Assembly (NCBI RefSeq): GCF_900156315.1
Contig: NZ_FTNI01000027.1
Span: 62,001 to 126,000, forward strand
Direction: 5' to 3'
Length of the DNA: 64,000 bases
Source: Microbispora rosea
GTDB lineage: Bacteria > Actinomycetota > Actinomycetes > Streptosporangiales > Streptosporangiaceae
Each line of letters opens with the position of its first letter. Within the stretch, counting starts at the first letter, position 1. Positions 1 through 8,700 of this stretch are shown in pieces. The position numbers were made by a program, and so were the translations under genes. The notes under the pieces were generated by a model. The model was given only the letters and a program-made list of their open reading frames with translations. It did not search any database and was not told the DNA's origin.

Positions 1-1076
1 GGACGGCCCAGGGGGACGGCGTTCTGGTCGCCGTGCTCGACACCGGTGTGGTGGCCAGGCATCCCGCGCTGGGCGGCCGGGTGACGACCGGCCGCGACTT
101 CATCGGGGGCGGCGCCAGGCTGGGCCAGTCCTACTGGGGCGAGCACGGCACCGCGATGGCGTCCGACGTGCTCAAGGTGGCGCCGAAGGCCCGCATCCTG
201 TCGGTGCGGGTCATCTGGGACGACGACGACCCCGCGCGGCGGCGGGCGCTGAAGATGAAGCAGGACGCGCAGGCCGAGAAGGCCGCGCACGCCCTGGCCA
301 ACGGCATCAGGTATGCCGTCGGCAAGGGGGCGAAGGTCATCTCGATGTCGCTCGGCACCGACGAGTGGGCGATCCTCTCGGGCTACGAGGAGGACACGGT
401 CGCCGCGGTGGACTACGCGGTGAGCAAGGGTGTCACGATCCTGGCCAGTTCCGGCAACGGCGGCTCGACCGACCCGCTGGAGAAGGACGCCAACAACAGC
501 GTGTCCTACCCGGCCGCCTATCCCGGGGTCATCGGGGTGGCGGCGCTCGGGCCCGACGGCCGCCGGGCGGACTTCTCCCAGGTGCACACCTACACCACGA
601 TCGCGGCCCCCGGCGTCGGCATCCACAGCGCCAGGAATCTCGGCGGCTACGCATCGGTCTCCGGCACCTCCCCGGCCTGCGCCATCGCCGCAGGGGTGGT
701 CGCGCTGGCGCTGTCCCGCAACCCGAAGCTCACACCGGGACAGATCCGGGGCATCCTGACCAGGACCGCCCGGCATCCGGCGGGCGGATACAACCCGTTC
801 GTCGGCTTCGGCCAGGTGGACGCGGCCGCCGTGGTCGCGGCGGCCGGCTCTCCGGGGAAGCCCGCGGTCCGGGCCGTGCCGTACAAGGGGAAGAAGTACT
901 TCGGCGACGGCCCCACCGACGCGCCCATGACCCACCCGCCCATCGACACCGGTTATCTGGCCATCGGCGGGGGCGCGGGAGCGGTCGGCCTTCTGTTCCT
1001 GCTCGTCGCCTTCCTCTTCCTCCGCCGTCCCAAGGCCCCAGTCCCGCCGCCGGAAGGACCGCCCCCGCCGTCTTGA
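1..1076 (+). CDS. Mycosin-like subtilase, C-terminal part (5' end outside window)
   Basis: S8 serine protease of the type VII secretion-associated (MycP) kind, acting outside the membrane. The frame is already open at base 3, so the gene begins upstream. The catalytic Asp lies in VLDTGV at the window edge, the His in EHGTAMAS and the Ser in SGTSPACAIAAG, so the triad is complete. A proline-rich stretch leads to one C-terminal membrane helix (YLAIGGGAGAVGLLFLLVAF) with a short basic/proline tail, the usual mycosin anchor. The signal peptide and any ESX genes must lie upstream. A generic membrane-anchored subtilase cannot be excluded without that context. Confidence 0.85.
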   Translation, partial: TAQGDGVLVAVLDTGVVARHPALGGRVTTGRDFIGGGARLGQSYWGEHGTAMASDVLKVAPKARILSVRVIWDDDDPARRRALKMKQDAQAEKAAHALANGIRYAVGKGAKVISMSLGTDEWAILSGYEEDTVAAVDYAVSKGVTILASSGNGGSTDPLEKDANNSVSYPAAYPGVIGVAALGPDGRRADFSQVHTYTTIAAPGVGIHSARNLGGYASVSGTSPACAIAAGVVALALSRNPKLTPGQIRGILTRTARHPAGGYNPFVGFGQVDAAAVVAAAGSPGKPAVRAVPYKGKKYFGDGPTDAPMTHPPIDTGYLAIGGGAGAVGLLFLLVAFLFLRRPKAPVPPPEGPPPPS

Positions 1077-1082
1077 TACTGA

Positions 1083-1102
1083 GCCCCGGCGACGGCCGGG
1101 GC
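1083..1102. terminator. Stem-loop after the mycosin gene
   Basis: Perfect 8-bp arms GCCCCGGC / GCCGGGGC with a GACG loop, seven bases after the protease stop. There is no T-run, as is common in high-GC actinomycetes. Confidence 0.5.
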
Positions 1103-1126
1103 GGGCCGGGCTCCTTATCGTGAGGT

Positions 1127-2050
1127 ATGGGGGAGATCCTGGTCGGCACGGCGTCGTGGACCGACAAGACGCTGCTGGAGTCGGGGTGGTATCCGCCCGG
1201 CGTCACGACGCCGGAGGAACGCCTGCGCCACTACGCGGGCATGTTTCCGCTGGTGGAGGTCGACTCCACCTACTACGCGCCGCCCGCCGAGGCCACCGTG
1301 CGGCTGTGGGCCGAGCGGACGCCCGCGGAGTTCGTCTTCGACGTCAAGGCGTTCTCGCTGCTCACACGGCATCCGACCCGGCCGGGCGCGCTGCCGAAGG
1401 ACCTGCGTCCGAGCGGCGGCGGCAAGAACCTGTACGCCCGCGACCTCGACGCGAAGGTCGTGGACCAGGTCTGGGAGCGGTTCCTCGGCGCACTGTCGCC
1501 GCTGCGCGAGGCGGGCAAGCTCGGGGCGGTGCTCTTCCAGTTCCCCCGGTGGTTCCCGATCGGCCGGGCGAACAAGCACTACATCCTGGAGTGCAAGCGG
1601 CGCTGCGAGCCGTTGCGAATCTCCGTGGAGTTCCGCAACCACACGTGGATGAGCGAGGAGAACCAGGCCGAGACTCTCGACTTCCTCCGCTCGTACGCCA
1701 TTCCGTACGTGTGCGTGGACATGCCGCAGGGCTATCCGGACTCGATCCCGCCGGTCGTCGCCGCCACGTCCGACCTGGAGGTCGTGCGGTTCCACGGGCA
1801 CAGCGACAAGTGGACCAGCCACGACATCCACGAGCGCTTCGGCTACCGCTACTCCATCGACGAGCTGAAACGGTGGGCGCCGCGGCTGCGCGAACTCGGC
1901 GGACAGGCGTCCACGATCCACGTGCTGATGAACAACTGCTACCGCGACTACGCGCAGACCAACGCCCGCCAGCTCGCCGGCGTGCTCGCGGGCCTGCCGG
2001 ACTGCGACGTACGCCCCCGCCCCGGCGACGGCCCTCAGCCGACCGCGTAG
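1127..2050 (+). CDS. DUF72 (YecE-like) protein, copy 1
   Basis: A 307-residue DUF72 protein, a TIM-barrel family of unknown function. It opens with the family motif ILVGTASWTD and carries VEVDSTYY, FDVKAFSLLTRHPTRP and FRNHTWM in family order. A close paralogue sits at 7393-8307. The only nearby Shine-Dalgarno-like bases (GAGG) are one base from the ATG, so translation may be leaderless or weak. The 3' end overlaps the convergent methyltransferase by 16 bases. Confidence 0.85.
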   Translation: MGEILVGTASWTDKTLLESGWYPPGVTTPEERLRHYAGMFPLVEVDSTYYAPPAEATVRLWAERTPAEFVFDVKAFSLLTRHPTRPGALPKDLRPSGGGKNLYARDLDAKVVDQVWERFLGALSPLREAGKLGAVLFQFPRWFPIGRANKHYILECKRRCEPLRISVEFRNHTWMSEENQAETLDFLRSYAIPYVCVDMPQGYPDSIPPVVAATSDLEVVRFHGHSDKWTSHDIHERFGYRYSIDELKRWAPRLRELGGQASTIHVLMNNCYRDYAQTNARQLAGVLAGLPDCDVRPRPGDGPQPTA

Positions 2051-2703
2051 TAGGACTCCACAGCCGCCTGGCCGGTGTAATTGGGGCCCGCGCGGTCGTC
2101 GGCGCCGAGATAGGACCAGGGCAGGTCGATCTCCCTGCGGCCACGGCAGCTCACCCGCTTGTTCCTGGCGTCGTAGACGAGGCCGCTCGCCCGCAGATCG
2201 GCCGTCAGCCGCCGTCCGGCGGGCGTCCCGTCCGCACGCCGTACGCTCCGTACGTCGAGGTTGGCGGCGAACAGGCCGTCGTCGGTCAGCCAGGAGGCGG
2301 CCCGGGCGATGACGCCCAGCTTGTCGCCGACGTAGTGCAGCCCGTGGACGCAGGTGATCAGGTCGAACGCCGCATCGGGAGTCCACGAGGTCACCGACGC
2401 CGTGACCAGCCGCAGCCGCGGCGGCCGGGGCGGCCCGGCGAAGTAGCCGACCAGGTCCACACCGACGATCTCCGCCCGGTCTCCCCGCGCGTGTGCGGCC
2501 TCGAACAGCGCGTTCGCCGTGCCGCAGCACAGGTCGAGCCATCGGACGACCCGATCGGTGTCGCGCAGGAGGGCGAGGACGTCGACGCCGAGTTCGCGCC
2601 GGTAGGCCGGGAGCCGGCGTTCGCGGTTCATGTCGCTGTTGGCCACGACCGGGGACCGCTCCAGTGCGTCGTCGTCCAGGAGCCGGAGATCACGATGGTC
2701 CAT
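2035..2703 (-). CDS. Class I SAM-dependent methyltransferase
   Basis: A 222-residue predicted methyltransferase of unknown substrate. The SAM-binding glycine motif appears as WLDLCCGTANA (about residues 69-79), followed by an acidic VGVDLVGY second strand and FDLITCVHGLHYV, typical post-motif features of the Rossmann fold. It is divergent from the acyltransferase at 2787 and convergent with the DUF72 gene. The start ATG at 2703 is preceded by a GGAAACGGGG stretch. No neighbour suggests the substrate. Confidence 0.75.
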   Translation of the reverse strand: MDHRDLRLLDDDALERSPVVANSDMNRERRLPAYRRELGVDVLALLRDTDRVVRWLDLCCGTANALFEAAHARGDRAEIVGVDLVGYFAGPPRPPRLRLVTASVTSWTPDAAFDLITCVHGLHYVGDKLGVIARAASWLTDDGLFAANLDVRSVRRADGTPAGRRLTADLRASGLVYDARNKRVSCRGRREIDLPWSYLGADDRAGPNYTGQAAVESYYAVG

Positions 2704-2786
2704 CCCCGTTTCCTAGCATTCCTGCGAGGTCCGCGGCGTACCAGGCGCGATGCTGCCGATGCCATATTTCGCCTAAAGTCACCTGA

Positions 2787-4160
2787 ATGGCAGCAAACCC
2801 CTCCCGGCTGGCATGGCTGGACGTCTTACGCGGGATCGCCGCTCCGGCCGTGGCGCTGCACCACTCGGCCTGGACCTTCGTCCCGGCGGTATGGGGGGAG
2901 GTGGACCGCAGGGTCGACGTCGGCACCTGGGGCGTCTTCGTGTTCTTCCTGGTCAGCGGATACATCATTCCGGCCTCGCTGGAACGGCGGGGCGACCTGC
3001 GGGCCTTCTGGACCGGCCGGGCCTTCCGGCTTCTCCCGCTGCTGCTCGCCGCGCTCGCCCTCGCGCTGCTCCTCGCGTACGCCGGGGTGTTCGAGACCTC
3101 GCCCGGCCTCGACCGCCGGCCGCCGCCGCTCGTCGCGCTGGCGAACCTCACGATGCTGCAGGAACTCATCGGCGTCCCCTCGGTGATCAACGTGATGTGG
3201 ACGCTCTCCTACGAGATGGCGTTCTACCTGATGACGGCCGGGCTGTTCGCCGTACGGCAGGCGCACAGGTCGGCGCCGATCGCCGTGGTCCTGGCGGTGG
3301 CGGCCGTGCCGCTCGGCCTGCTCATGCCCGGCGCGACGATCAACGGCGGCGCGGGCCCGGCCGCCGTGCTCATGGCCGTCGCGGTGATCCTGGTCATCGT
3401 CGTGACCGTGACCGCGAACGGCCGCCTCAGGACGGCCGCCGCGGTGACCGGCGGCCTGCTCGGCCTGGCGCTGGTGATCCTCGGCAGCCGGATCGGGGCG
3501 GGACAGGGCCTGGTCATCGCGGCCGTGATGTTCGCCGGGACCGCCGTGTGGCGCGCCGAGCAGGGCACGCTCCGGCCGGTCTGGGCCGTCACCGCGCTGC
3601 TGACGGTCCTCGTCTGCGGCGTCCTGGTGGCCGACGAGCCCGCCTGGGCCGCGGCGGTGCTGCTGGCGGCGGGCTTCTTCGCGCTCGCGTTCCGGCTGCG
3701 GCACCGGTCGTTCCCCCGGTGGCTCGCCCACCTCGGAGTGATCAGCTTCTCCCTGTATCTGCTGCATCCGCTCCTGCTGCGGGTCGTCCCGAACCTCCCG
3801 GTGTTCTTCCTCGTCCTGCTGGTGCTCGGTCACGTGGCGTACCGGCTCGTGGAGGTCCCCGGACAGCGCCTCGGCCGCCGCCTGAACGCGTACCTCCGCC
3901 GGCCGCGGAAAAATCGCGTCAAGCCCGGCCTGTGGCCGTGTGGGCGGCGCGTTCGCGGGGGACCAGCGGCTCTGATACCGGTGCGGAGGAGGGGACGGTT
4001 CATGAGCGAGGACCAGGACCTCCACCGCCGCCAGGGCCATGAGGCCAACGTCGAGGGCAGCTCCAAGATGACCGCCGAGCAGCTTCGTGAGGCGCTGGCC
4101 AGGGTGGGCAAGGGCGAGGACACGCAGTCGGCCAAGGCGGAGGCCGAGAGCGACCAGTGA
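2787..4160 (+). CDS. Acyltransferase 3 (OafA/YrhL-like) membrane protein
   Basis: Integral membrane acyltransferase that would O-acylate a cell-surface glycan or exported metabolite. It starts with the family motif RLAWLDVLRGIAAPAVALHH, whose His is the expected catalytic residue, followed by VFVFFLVSGYIIP and about ten hydrophobic helices to residue ~370. Oddity: the frame continues without a stop through a basic linker into a hydrophilic 52-residue tail that starts with its own Met and strong RBS (see 4002-4160). The functional acyltransferase may end only by read-through into that tail, or its own stop may have been lost. Confidence 0.8.
   Translation: MAANPSRLAWLDVLRGIAAPAVALHHSAWTFVPAVWGEVDRRVDVGTWGVFVFFLVSGYIIPASLERRGDLRAFWTGRAFRLLPLLLAALALALLLAYAGVFETSPGLDRRPPPLVALANLTMLQELIGVPSVINVMWTLSYEMAFYLMTAGLFAVRQAHRSAPIAVVLAVAAVPLGLLMPGATINGGAGPAAVLMAVAVILVIVVTVTANGRLRTAAAVTGGLLGLALVILGSRIGAGQGLVIAAVMFAGTAVWRAEQGTLRPVWAVTALLTVLVCGVLVADEPAWAAAVLLAAGFFALAFRLRHRSFPRWLAHLGVISFSLYLLHPLLLRVVPNLPVFFLVLLVLGHVAYRLVEVPGQRLGRRLNAYLRRPRKNRVKPGLWPCGRRVRGGPAALIPVRRRGRFMSEDQDLHRRQGHEANVEGSSKMTAEQLREALARVGKGEDTQSAKAEAESDQ
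4002..4160 (+). CDS. Possible separate 52-residue hydrophilic protein
   Basis: Internal ATG in the acyltransferase frame with a near-perfect Shine-Dalgarno (GGAGGAGGGG, 3985-3994). The product is highly charged, has no membrane segment and includes MTAEQLREALARVG. It resembles a small free-standing cytosolic protein more than a membrane-protein tail. I infer independent translation; function unknown. Confidence 0.5.
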   Translation: MSEDQDLHRRQGHEANVEGSSKMTAEQLREALARVGKGEDTQSAKAEAESDQ

Positions 4161-4196
4161 CCGCCGCACGGCCGCCGCACGATCGTCGCATGAACG

Positions 4197-4228
4197 GGCC
4201 GCCGGCTCCGAAGGGGAAACCGGCGGCC
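4197..4228. terminator. Stem-loop after the acyltransferase
   Basis: Perfect 9-bp arms GGCCGCCGG / CCGGCGGCC separated by 14 bases, 36 bases beyond the stop. Downstream lie two exact tandem copies of the 14-mer GATCGCGGGCAGTC (4323-4350) with no assigned role. Confidence 0.45.
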
Positions 4229-4390
4229 TTCGTACGGATCCGCTGCGGGCAGCCCGGCTGCCGACCGACAGCGAGCCGTCGATCGCGTGCCGTGCATCGC
4301 GTGCTGCAAATCGTGATCCCCTGATCGCGGGCAGTCGATCGCGGGCAGTCGATCGCCGTGCTGAGGCGTGCCGTTCGGCCGCGTGTTCGG

Positions 4391-5287
4391 TCAGCCGGCG
4401 TCGGAGAGCGCGTCCAGACGGGCCATCTCCTCGTCCGTGAGGCGCAGCGTGGCGGCGGTGACGTTCTCGGTCAGGTGATCGGGATTGCCGGTGCCCGGGA
4501 TGGCCAGCACGTGCGGCCCCTGCTGGAGCGTCCAGGCCAGTCGCACCTGCGCGGGGGTCGCGCCGTGCGCGCGGGCCACGGCGCGCACCTCCTCCTGGTC
4601 CGTGTCGCTCGCCCCCAGCTCGCGGCCCTCGCCCGCGATCGCGAAGAACGGCACGAAGGCGATGCCCTGCTCGCCGCAGGTGCGCAGCAGCTCCTGGCTG
4701 CGCACGGCGCCGATGCCGTACCGGTTCTGCACGCTCACCACCGGCGCGATCGCCTGGGCCTGCGCGAGATGCCCGGGCCGGATGTTGGAGATCCCGAGGT
4801 GCCGGATGAGACCGGCCTCGCGCAGCTCGGCGAGCGCCCCGAAGTGCTCGGCGATCGAGTCGAGCCCCGGCTGGCGCAGGTAGACCAGGTCGAGGTGGTC
4901 GCGGCCGAGCTGGCGCAGGTTCTCCTCGACCTGGCCGCGCAACTGGTCGGGCCGGGCGAACGGCAGCCACTCGCCGGACGGGTCCCGTCCCGGGCCCACC
5001 TTGGTCGCGATGACCAGGTCGTCCGGATACGGCGCGAGCGCCCGGTTGATCAGCTCGTTGGCCGAGCGCAGCCGCGAGAAGTAGAACGCCGCCGTGTCGA
5101 TGTGGTTCACGCCGAGGTCGACGGCGCGCCGCAGCACCGCGATCGATCGTTCGCGGTCGCTCGGCGTGCCGAGGTCGAAGGCGGCGCTGCCCGTCAGGCG
5201 CATCGCGCCGAACCCCATCCTGTTGACCGTGAGGTCGCCGAGCCGCCAGGTCCCTGCGGCCGCTGCGTTGATCGCTTCTGTACTCAT
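4391..5287 (-). CDS. Aldo/keto reductase
   Basis: NAD(P)H-dependent oxidoreductase of the AKR fold (298 residues). Visible family features are MGFGAMRLTG at the start, VNHIDTAAFY (catalytic Asp and Tyr), ATKVGPG (catalytic Lys) and VLAIPGTGNPDHLTENV at the cofactor-binding end. The ATG at 5287 is chosen because upstream in-frame residues show no homology and the TetR gene ends 16 bases before it. The pair looks like one transcript in which the regulator is made first. Substrate unknown. Confidence 0.85.
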   Translation of the reverse strand: MSTEAINAAAAGTWRLGDLTVNRMGFGAMRLTGSAAFDLGTPSDRERSIAVLRRAVDLGVNHIDTAAFYFSRLRSANELINRALAPYPDDLVIATKVGPGRDPSGEWLPFARPDQLRGQVEENLRQLGRDHLDLVYLRQPGLDSIAEHFGALAELREAGLIRHLGISNIRPGHLAQAQAIAPVVSVQNRYGIGAVRSQELLRTCGEQGIAFVPFFAIAGEGRELGASDTDQEEVRAVARAHGATPAQVRLAWTLQQGPHVLAIPGTGNPDHLTENVTAATLRLTDEEMARLDALSDAG

Positions 5288-5303
5288 CGTTCCAGGATGC
5301 CCG

Positions 5304-6011
5304 TTATAGGCCCATGCTGTCGGCGAGCGCGTCGATGACGGCGTCGAGCAGGGTGGCACCGCTGTGACCCAGGCCGGCGAACTGCCCCTGAACATCCAGG
5401 CTCACCACACCCTGGAGCTGGGCCCAGGCCATCACGGTTCCGGCCAGGGCGGTCGCCGGATCCCCCTCCGGGGCGAACGTGCGCACCCACTCGGCGACCG
5501 CCGGGGTCTCCTCCACCCACCGCCGCATCTGCTCCCGCAGCGGTTCTGTCCCCGGTCGGCAGTGCCCTCCGGCGAACACCGGCAGGAAGGGCCCGAGCAC
5601 GCTCCGGGCCCGCAGCATGCTCTCCGGGGGAGCCTCGTAGCCGGGCGAGGGCGTCCCGGCCAGCAACTGGAACAGGTGCGGATTGGCCACCGCCCACCCG
5701 TGGAAGGCCCGGGCCAGCGCGTGCAGCCGCTCCCGCGGCGGGCCCCCGCCGGCGGCGGCCCGTACGGCCCCGGCGACGTCGTCGAAGGCCTCCAGGATCA
5801 GCTCGGTCAGCAGGTCGTCGCGGCTGCGGAAGTACTTGTACAGCGCCGGGCCCGTGACGCCGAGCTGTTTCGCCACCGCGTTCAGGCTCAGTGCCGCCGC
5901 CCCGCCCGCGCCGATCTGCACGAGGGCGATCTGCTTGATCTCCGAACGGACCTGGTCCCGGTAGCGCTGCCGCGGCGTTGACATCCTCTCAGTATGGTGA
6001 GTGGCTCTCAT
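5304..6011 (-). CDS. TetR-family regulator with TetR_C_13 (WHG)-type C-terminus
   Basis: A 235-residue repressor-type protein. The N-terminal helix-turn-helix reads LSLNAVAKQLGVTGPALYKYFRSRDDLL, here split as LSLNAVAKQLG and VTGPALYKYFRSRDDL. The C-terminal ligand domain includes the characteristic FHGWAVANPHLFQLL. The start at 6011 is preferred over an internal ATG at 5984 because AGGAG lies six bases upstream of it. It probably controls itself and the aldo/keto reductase 16 bases downstream. Confidence 0.8.
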   Translation of the reverse strand: MRATHHTERMSTPRQRYRDQVRSEIKQIALVQIGAGGAAALSLNAVAKQLGVTGPALYKYFRSRDDLLTELILEAFDDVAGAVRAAAGGGPPRERLHALARAFHGWAVANPHLFQLLAGTPSPGYEAPPESMLRARSVLGPFLPVFAGGHCRPGTEPLREQMRRWVEETPAVAEWVRTFAPEGDPATALAGTVMAWAQLQGVVSLDVQGQFAGLGHSGATLLDAVIDALADSMGL

Positions 6012-6127
6012 CGACGTCTCCTGCTGGTCGTCGATGTCCGCCGTTCGGCCACGACCCGGCGGGGCGGGTGCACGGTCGCGCCTGGGGCCAGGCTCAGGTC
6101 GGCGGCGTCAGGGCCGGCCGCAGTCGC

Positions 6128-6652
6128 TCACGGGGTGTAGATCTCCTGCACCTTGACGATCGCGCCGCGATAGACGGTGATGAGCGCCGGATGATGCTTG
6201 GCCTTCATGCGGGAGATCAGCACACTGCGGGAGCACCGCTTCGCCCCCAGGCCGCCGCTCTTCACCGTCACGGTGGTGCCCTTGCACCCTGTGGCGCTGT
6301 AGAACACCACGTTCTTCGCCACAGGCGAGGCGTACGCCGTCACGTCACCCTCGGGCGGGCCCTCGAAGTGCCCCTCCGTGTGGCCGGTCTTGTCCTTCGC
6401 CCACCTGATCGGCGCGTATTCCGCCACGCCGGACCGGTAATAGGTGACCCAGCCCCGCAGGATGCCGTCGTGCCGGGGTGAGATGTGCTTCGTGAAGTCA
6501 TGGCGGGGGTCGCTCTGGAACGACGTGCCATAGGGCTTGGGCGTGGCGAACTTCGGCACGGCGGCGGCGCCGGCAGGGAGCGCCGCCGCGCAGATCAACG
6601 CGGCCGCCGTGGCGGCGGGGACGACGACGCGGAGCGAGAGGGCGTGCTTCAT
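6128..6652 (-). CDS. Secreted protein of unknown function
   Basis: A 174-residue protein with a clear Sec signal peptide (MKHALSLRVVVPAATAAALI, cleavage after AGAAA). The mature part is basic with two cysteines (VFYSATGCKG, LGAKRCS) that could form a disulphide. I do not recognise a family. The start at 6652 is fixed by the signal peptide; the frame runs further upstream without homology. Confidence 0.6.
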   Translation of the reverse strand: MKHALSLRVVVPAATAAALICAAALPAGAAAVPKFATPKPYGTSFQSDPRHDFTKHISPRHDGILRGWVTYYRSGVAEYAPIRWAKDKTGHTEGHFEGPPEGDVTAYASPVAKNVVFYSATGCKGTTVTVKSGGLGAKRCSRSVLISRMKAKHHPALITVYRGAIVKVQEIYTP

Positions 6653-6854
6653 GTTCTGTTGGAGTCCGGGCCCCGTGGGAAGGTTCGCGTGATCGGCCGG
6701 ATTTCCGCATCGCACCCTCGCATCGCACCCCCGTACGCAGCCCCGCGCGCACTCCGCCTGGACCGCGCGGGACCCCAGGAGGGTCGCGCCGATCGCCCTG
6801 GCGCTCAGCGGCGCTCGCCTGATGGGCGGCCATCGCCAGGGCGCGGGAGAGGCC

Positions 6855-7142
6855 TCAGCGGGCCTCGGGCTCGTCCCGCCGCGCGGCGTCCGCGGCGGCC
6901 CTGAGCCGGGCGTTCTCCTCTTCGAGCGCGCGCAGCCGCTCCTCGGCGTCCGGAGCGGCGGGTGCCGTACGGGCCTGGGCGGCCGGGGCGTCGTCCTCGT
7001 CGCCGAGCCTGCTGGTCTCCCTCTTGAGGACCCGCAGCGACTGCCCGAGGGCCTTCGCGGTGTCCGGAAGCTTCTTCGCACCGAAGAGCAGCACGAGCAC
7101 CACGAGCACGATCATCCAGTGAACAGGGCTGAGCGAACCCAT
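6855..7142 (-). CDS. tatA: Sec-independent translocase TatA/TatE-type protein
   Basis: Pore-forming Tat export component for folded proteins. A 94-residue protein with one N-terminal membrane helix (VHWMIVLVVLVLLFGAKKLP), the conserved FGAKKLPD hinge and an amphipathic helix (AKALGQSLRVLKRE), then an acidic coiled coil. AGGAG seven bases before the ATG at 7142 sets this start over an upstream in-frame one. No tatB or tatC adjoins it, so it is probably an extra TatA paralogue. Confidence 0.85.
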   Translation of the reverse strand: MGSLSPVHWMIVLVVLVLLFGAKKLPDTAKALGQSLRVLKRETSRLGDEDDAPAAQARTAPAAPDAEERLRALEEENARLRAAADAARRDEPEAR

Positions 7143-7392
7143 GGCGAAGCTCCTCTGGTCGTCGTTTTGCCTGCTCACAGGCTATGTCATCGGGTGCGGG
7201 GGCCGACGGCGCGGGCGCCCGGCGTCAGTGAGGCGGGTTCCGTCCGCGGATCCGCGTCACACGCGTCACTCGGGGCACTGGGGACTGGCACTGGGGATCA
7301 AGAAATCCTCGAAGGGAGGAAGCGCGGGACCGTCCGCCTGCCGAAGCGGTTGATCCCCTGTTACGGCGACGGCGATGGGCCGTGCGAGTGTG

Positions 7393-8307
7393 ATGGGCAA
7401 GATCCTGGTCGGTACGGCCTCCTGGACGGACAGGTCGCTGCTCGCCTCGGGCTGGTATCCCCCCGAGGCGTCCACCCCCGAGACCAGGCTCGGCTACTAC
7501 GCGAGCCGGTTTCCCCTGGTGGAGGTGGACGCCACCTACTACAACCCGCCGTCCCGGCGTACGGCCGAGCTGTGGCGCGACCGTACGCCGAAGGACTTCA
7601 CCTTCAACGTGAAGGCGTTCTCCCTGCTCACCGGGCATCCGACCAGGCCTGCCGCGCTCTACAGGGACCTGCGGGCCGTGCTGGGGGAGCCCGGGCGTGC
7701 GCTCTACCGGCGCGACCTGCCTCCGGAGGTCGTCGAGGAGGTGTGGCGCCGGTTCCTCGCCGCCCTGGAGCCGTTGCACGAGTCGGGGAAACTCGGCGCG
7801 GTGCTGTTCCAGTTTCCGCAGTGGTTTCCGCCGGGCGGCGCGAACCGCCGCTACATCCTCGAATGCCGCGACCGCTGCCTGCCCATGCGCGTGTGCGTCG
7901 AGTTCCGCAACGCGGCCTGGATGGACGAGGCCGCCCGGCGGGACACCCTCGACTTCCTGGCCGCCAGCGACGTGCCGTACGTCGGAGTGGACATGCCGCA
8001 GGGGCACCCCTCGTCGGTCCCGCCGGTGCTCGCGGCCACCTCCGACCTCGCCGTCGTCCGCCTGCACGGTCATTCGGAGAAGTGGACGAGTCGCGTCATC
8101 GAGGAGCGGTTCGGCTACCTCTACTCCGAGGAGGAGCTCCGGCACTGGGCGGGCCGGATCGCTGACCTGGCCGGCCGTACGGTGACCACGCACGTGCTCA
8201 CGAACAACTGCTGCGCGGACAACTCCCAGCGCAACGCCGCACGCCTGGCCGAACTGCTCGAAGAGCGGGGCGCCGACGTCGTCGGGCCGTCCGCCGGAGG
8301 ACCCTGA
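7393..8307 (+). CDS. DUF72 (YecE-like) protein, copy 2
   Basis: A 304-residue paralogue of the protein at 1127-2050, collinear along its whole length and sharing KILVGTASWTDRSLL, FNVKAFSLLTGHPTRP, FRNAAWM and the C-terminal VLTNNCC block. The ATG at 7393 matches the start of copy 1; an upstream in-frame start gives only six unmatched residues. Function unknown. Confidence 0.85.
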   Translation: MGKILVGTASWTDRSLLASGWYPPEASTPETRLGYYASRFPLVEVDATYYNPPSRRTAELWRDRTPKDFTFNVKAFSLLTGHPTRPAALYRDLRAVLGEPGRALYRRDLPPEVVEEVWRRFLAALEPLHESGKLGAVLFQFPQWFPPGGANRRYILECRDRCLPMRVCVEFRNAAWMDEAARRDTLDFLAASDVPYVGVDMPQGHPSSVPPVLAATSDLAVVRLHGHSEKWTSRVIEERFGYLYSEEELRHWAGRIADLAGRTVTTHVLTNNCCADNSQRNAARLAELLEERGADVVGPSAGGP

Positions 8308-8607
8308 GACGCCGCCGGAGCCCATGGCCCGCGCAAACGGGGGCGCCGGGCTCGGCGTGTCTCACCAGCCGCAGGGATGAAACTTTCGTTGGTGTTTCGG
8401 AAAAGTCGGTGCGGTAGTAGCGGTAATCGCGCCGCGAACAGCGCTGTTCTCCTCTACACGAACACGGCTGGCACCCCCTCCGATTTGGGTCTTGCTGGGC
8501 TGCAACGTTTCGGTGATGCTGCGAAAACATTCAGCTCGCGCTCGTGTCAGCGGTTCTCTTCGGACCGGTGACGGGTCCGAGGCCCTCAGAAGGAAGGACG
8601 CACTGTC
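8308..8607. promoter_or_regulatory. Leader of the esterase gene with GAAA-N-TTTC palindromes
   Basis: A 300-base stretch without a supported gene. It contains GAAACTTTC (8379-8387) and TTTCGGAAA (8395-8403), both perfect odd-centred palindromes. GAAA-N-TTTC boxes precede xylan-related genes in actinomycetes, so this is a candidate operator for hemicellulose control of the CE15 gene. No promoter hexamers stand out. Confidence 0.35.
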
Positions 8608-8700
8608 GTGAAAGGCCTCAAGGTCTCGGCAGCAGCAGTGGCACAGGCTGCCGCACTCTTCATCGATGCCGGTCGGCCCTCCCACGGGGGCGGGCGATGA
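8608..8700 (+). CDS. Possible 30-residue leader ORF coupled to the esterase gene
   Basis: GTG start with AGGAAGGA ten bases upstream; the product begins MKGLKVSAAAVAQAAALFID. Its TGA (8698-8700) overlaps the ATG at 8697 in an ATGA junction, so ribosomes could pass directly to the esterase. The hydrophobic sequence looks like a degenerate signal peptide in a different frame. It may be a leader peptide, or the remains of the original esterase N-terminus after a frameshift. Confidence 0.4.
   Translation: MKGLKVSAAAVAQAAALFIDAGRPSHGGGR

Noticed and set aside
4323..4350. Tandem GATCGCGGGCAGTC units as a CRISPR or iteron array
   Set aside because: Only two abutting 14-bp copies with no spacers; probably simple slippage.
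2826..4970. 714-codon minus-strand open frame across the acyltransferase and aldo/keto reductase
   Set aside because: Pro/Arg/Ala-rich shadow overlapping two recognisable genes; no start context.
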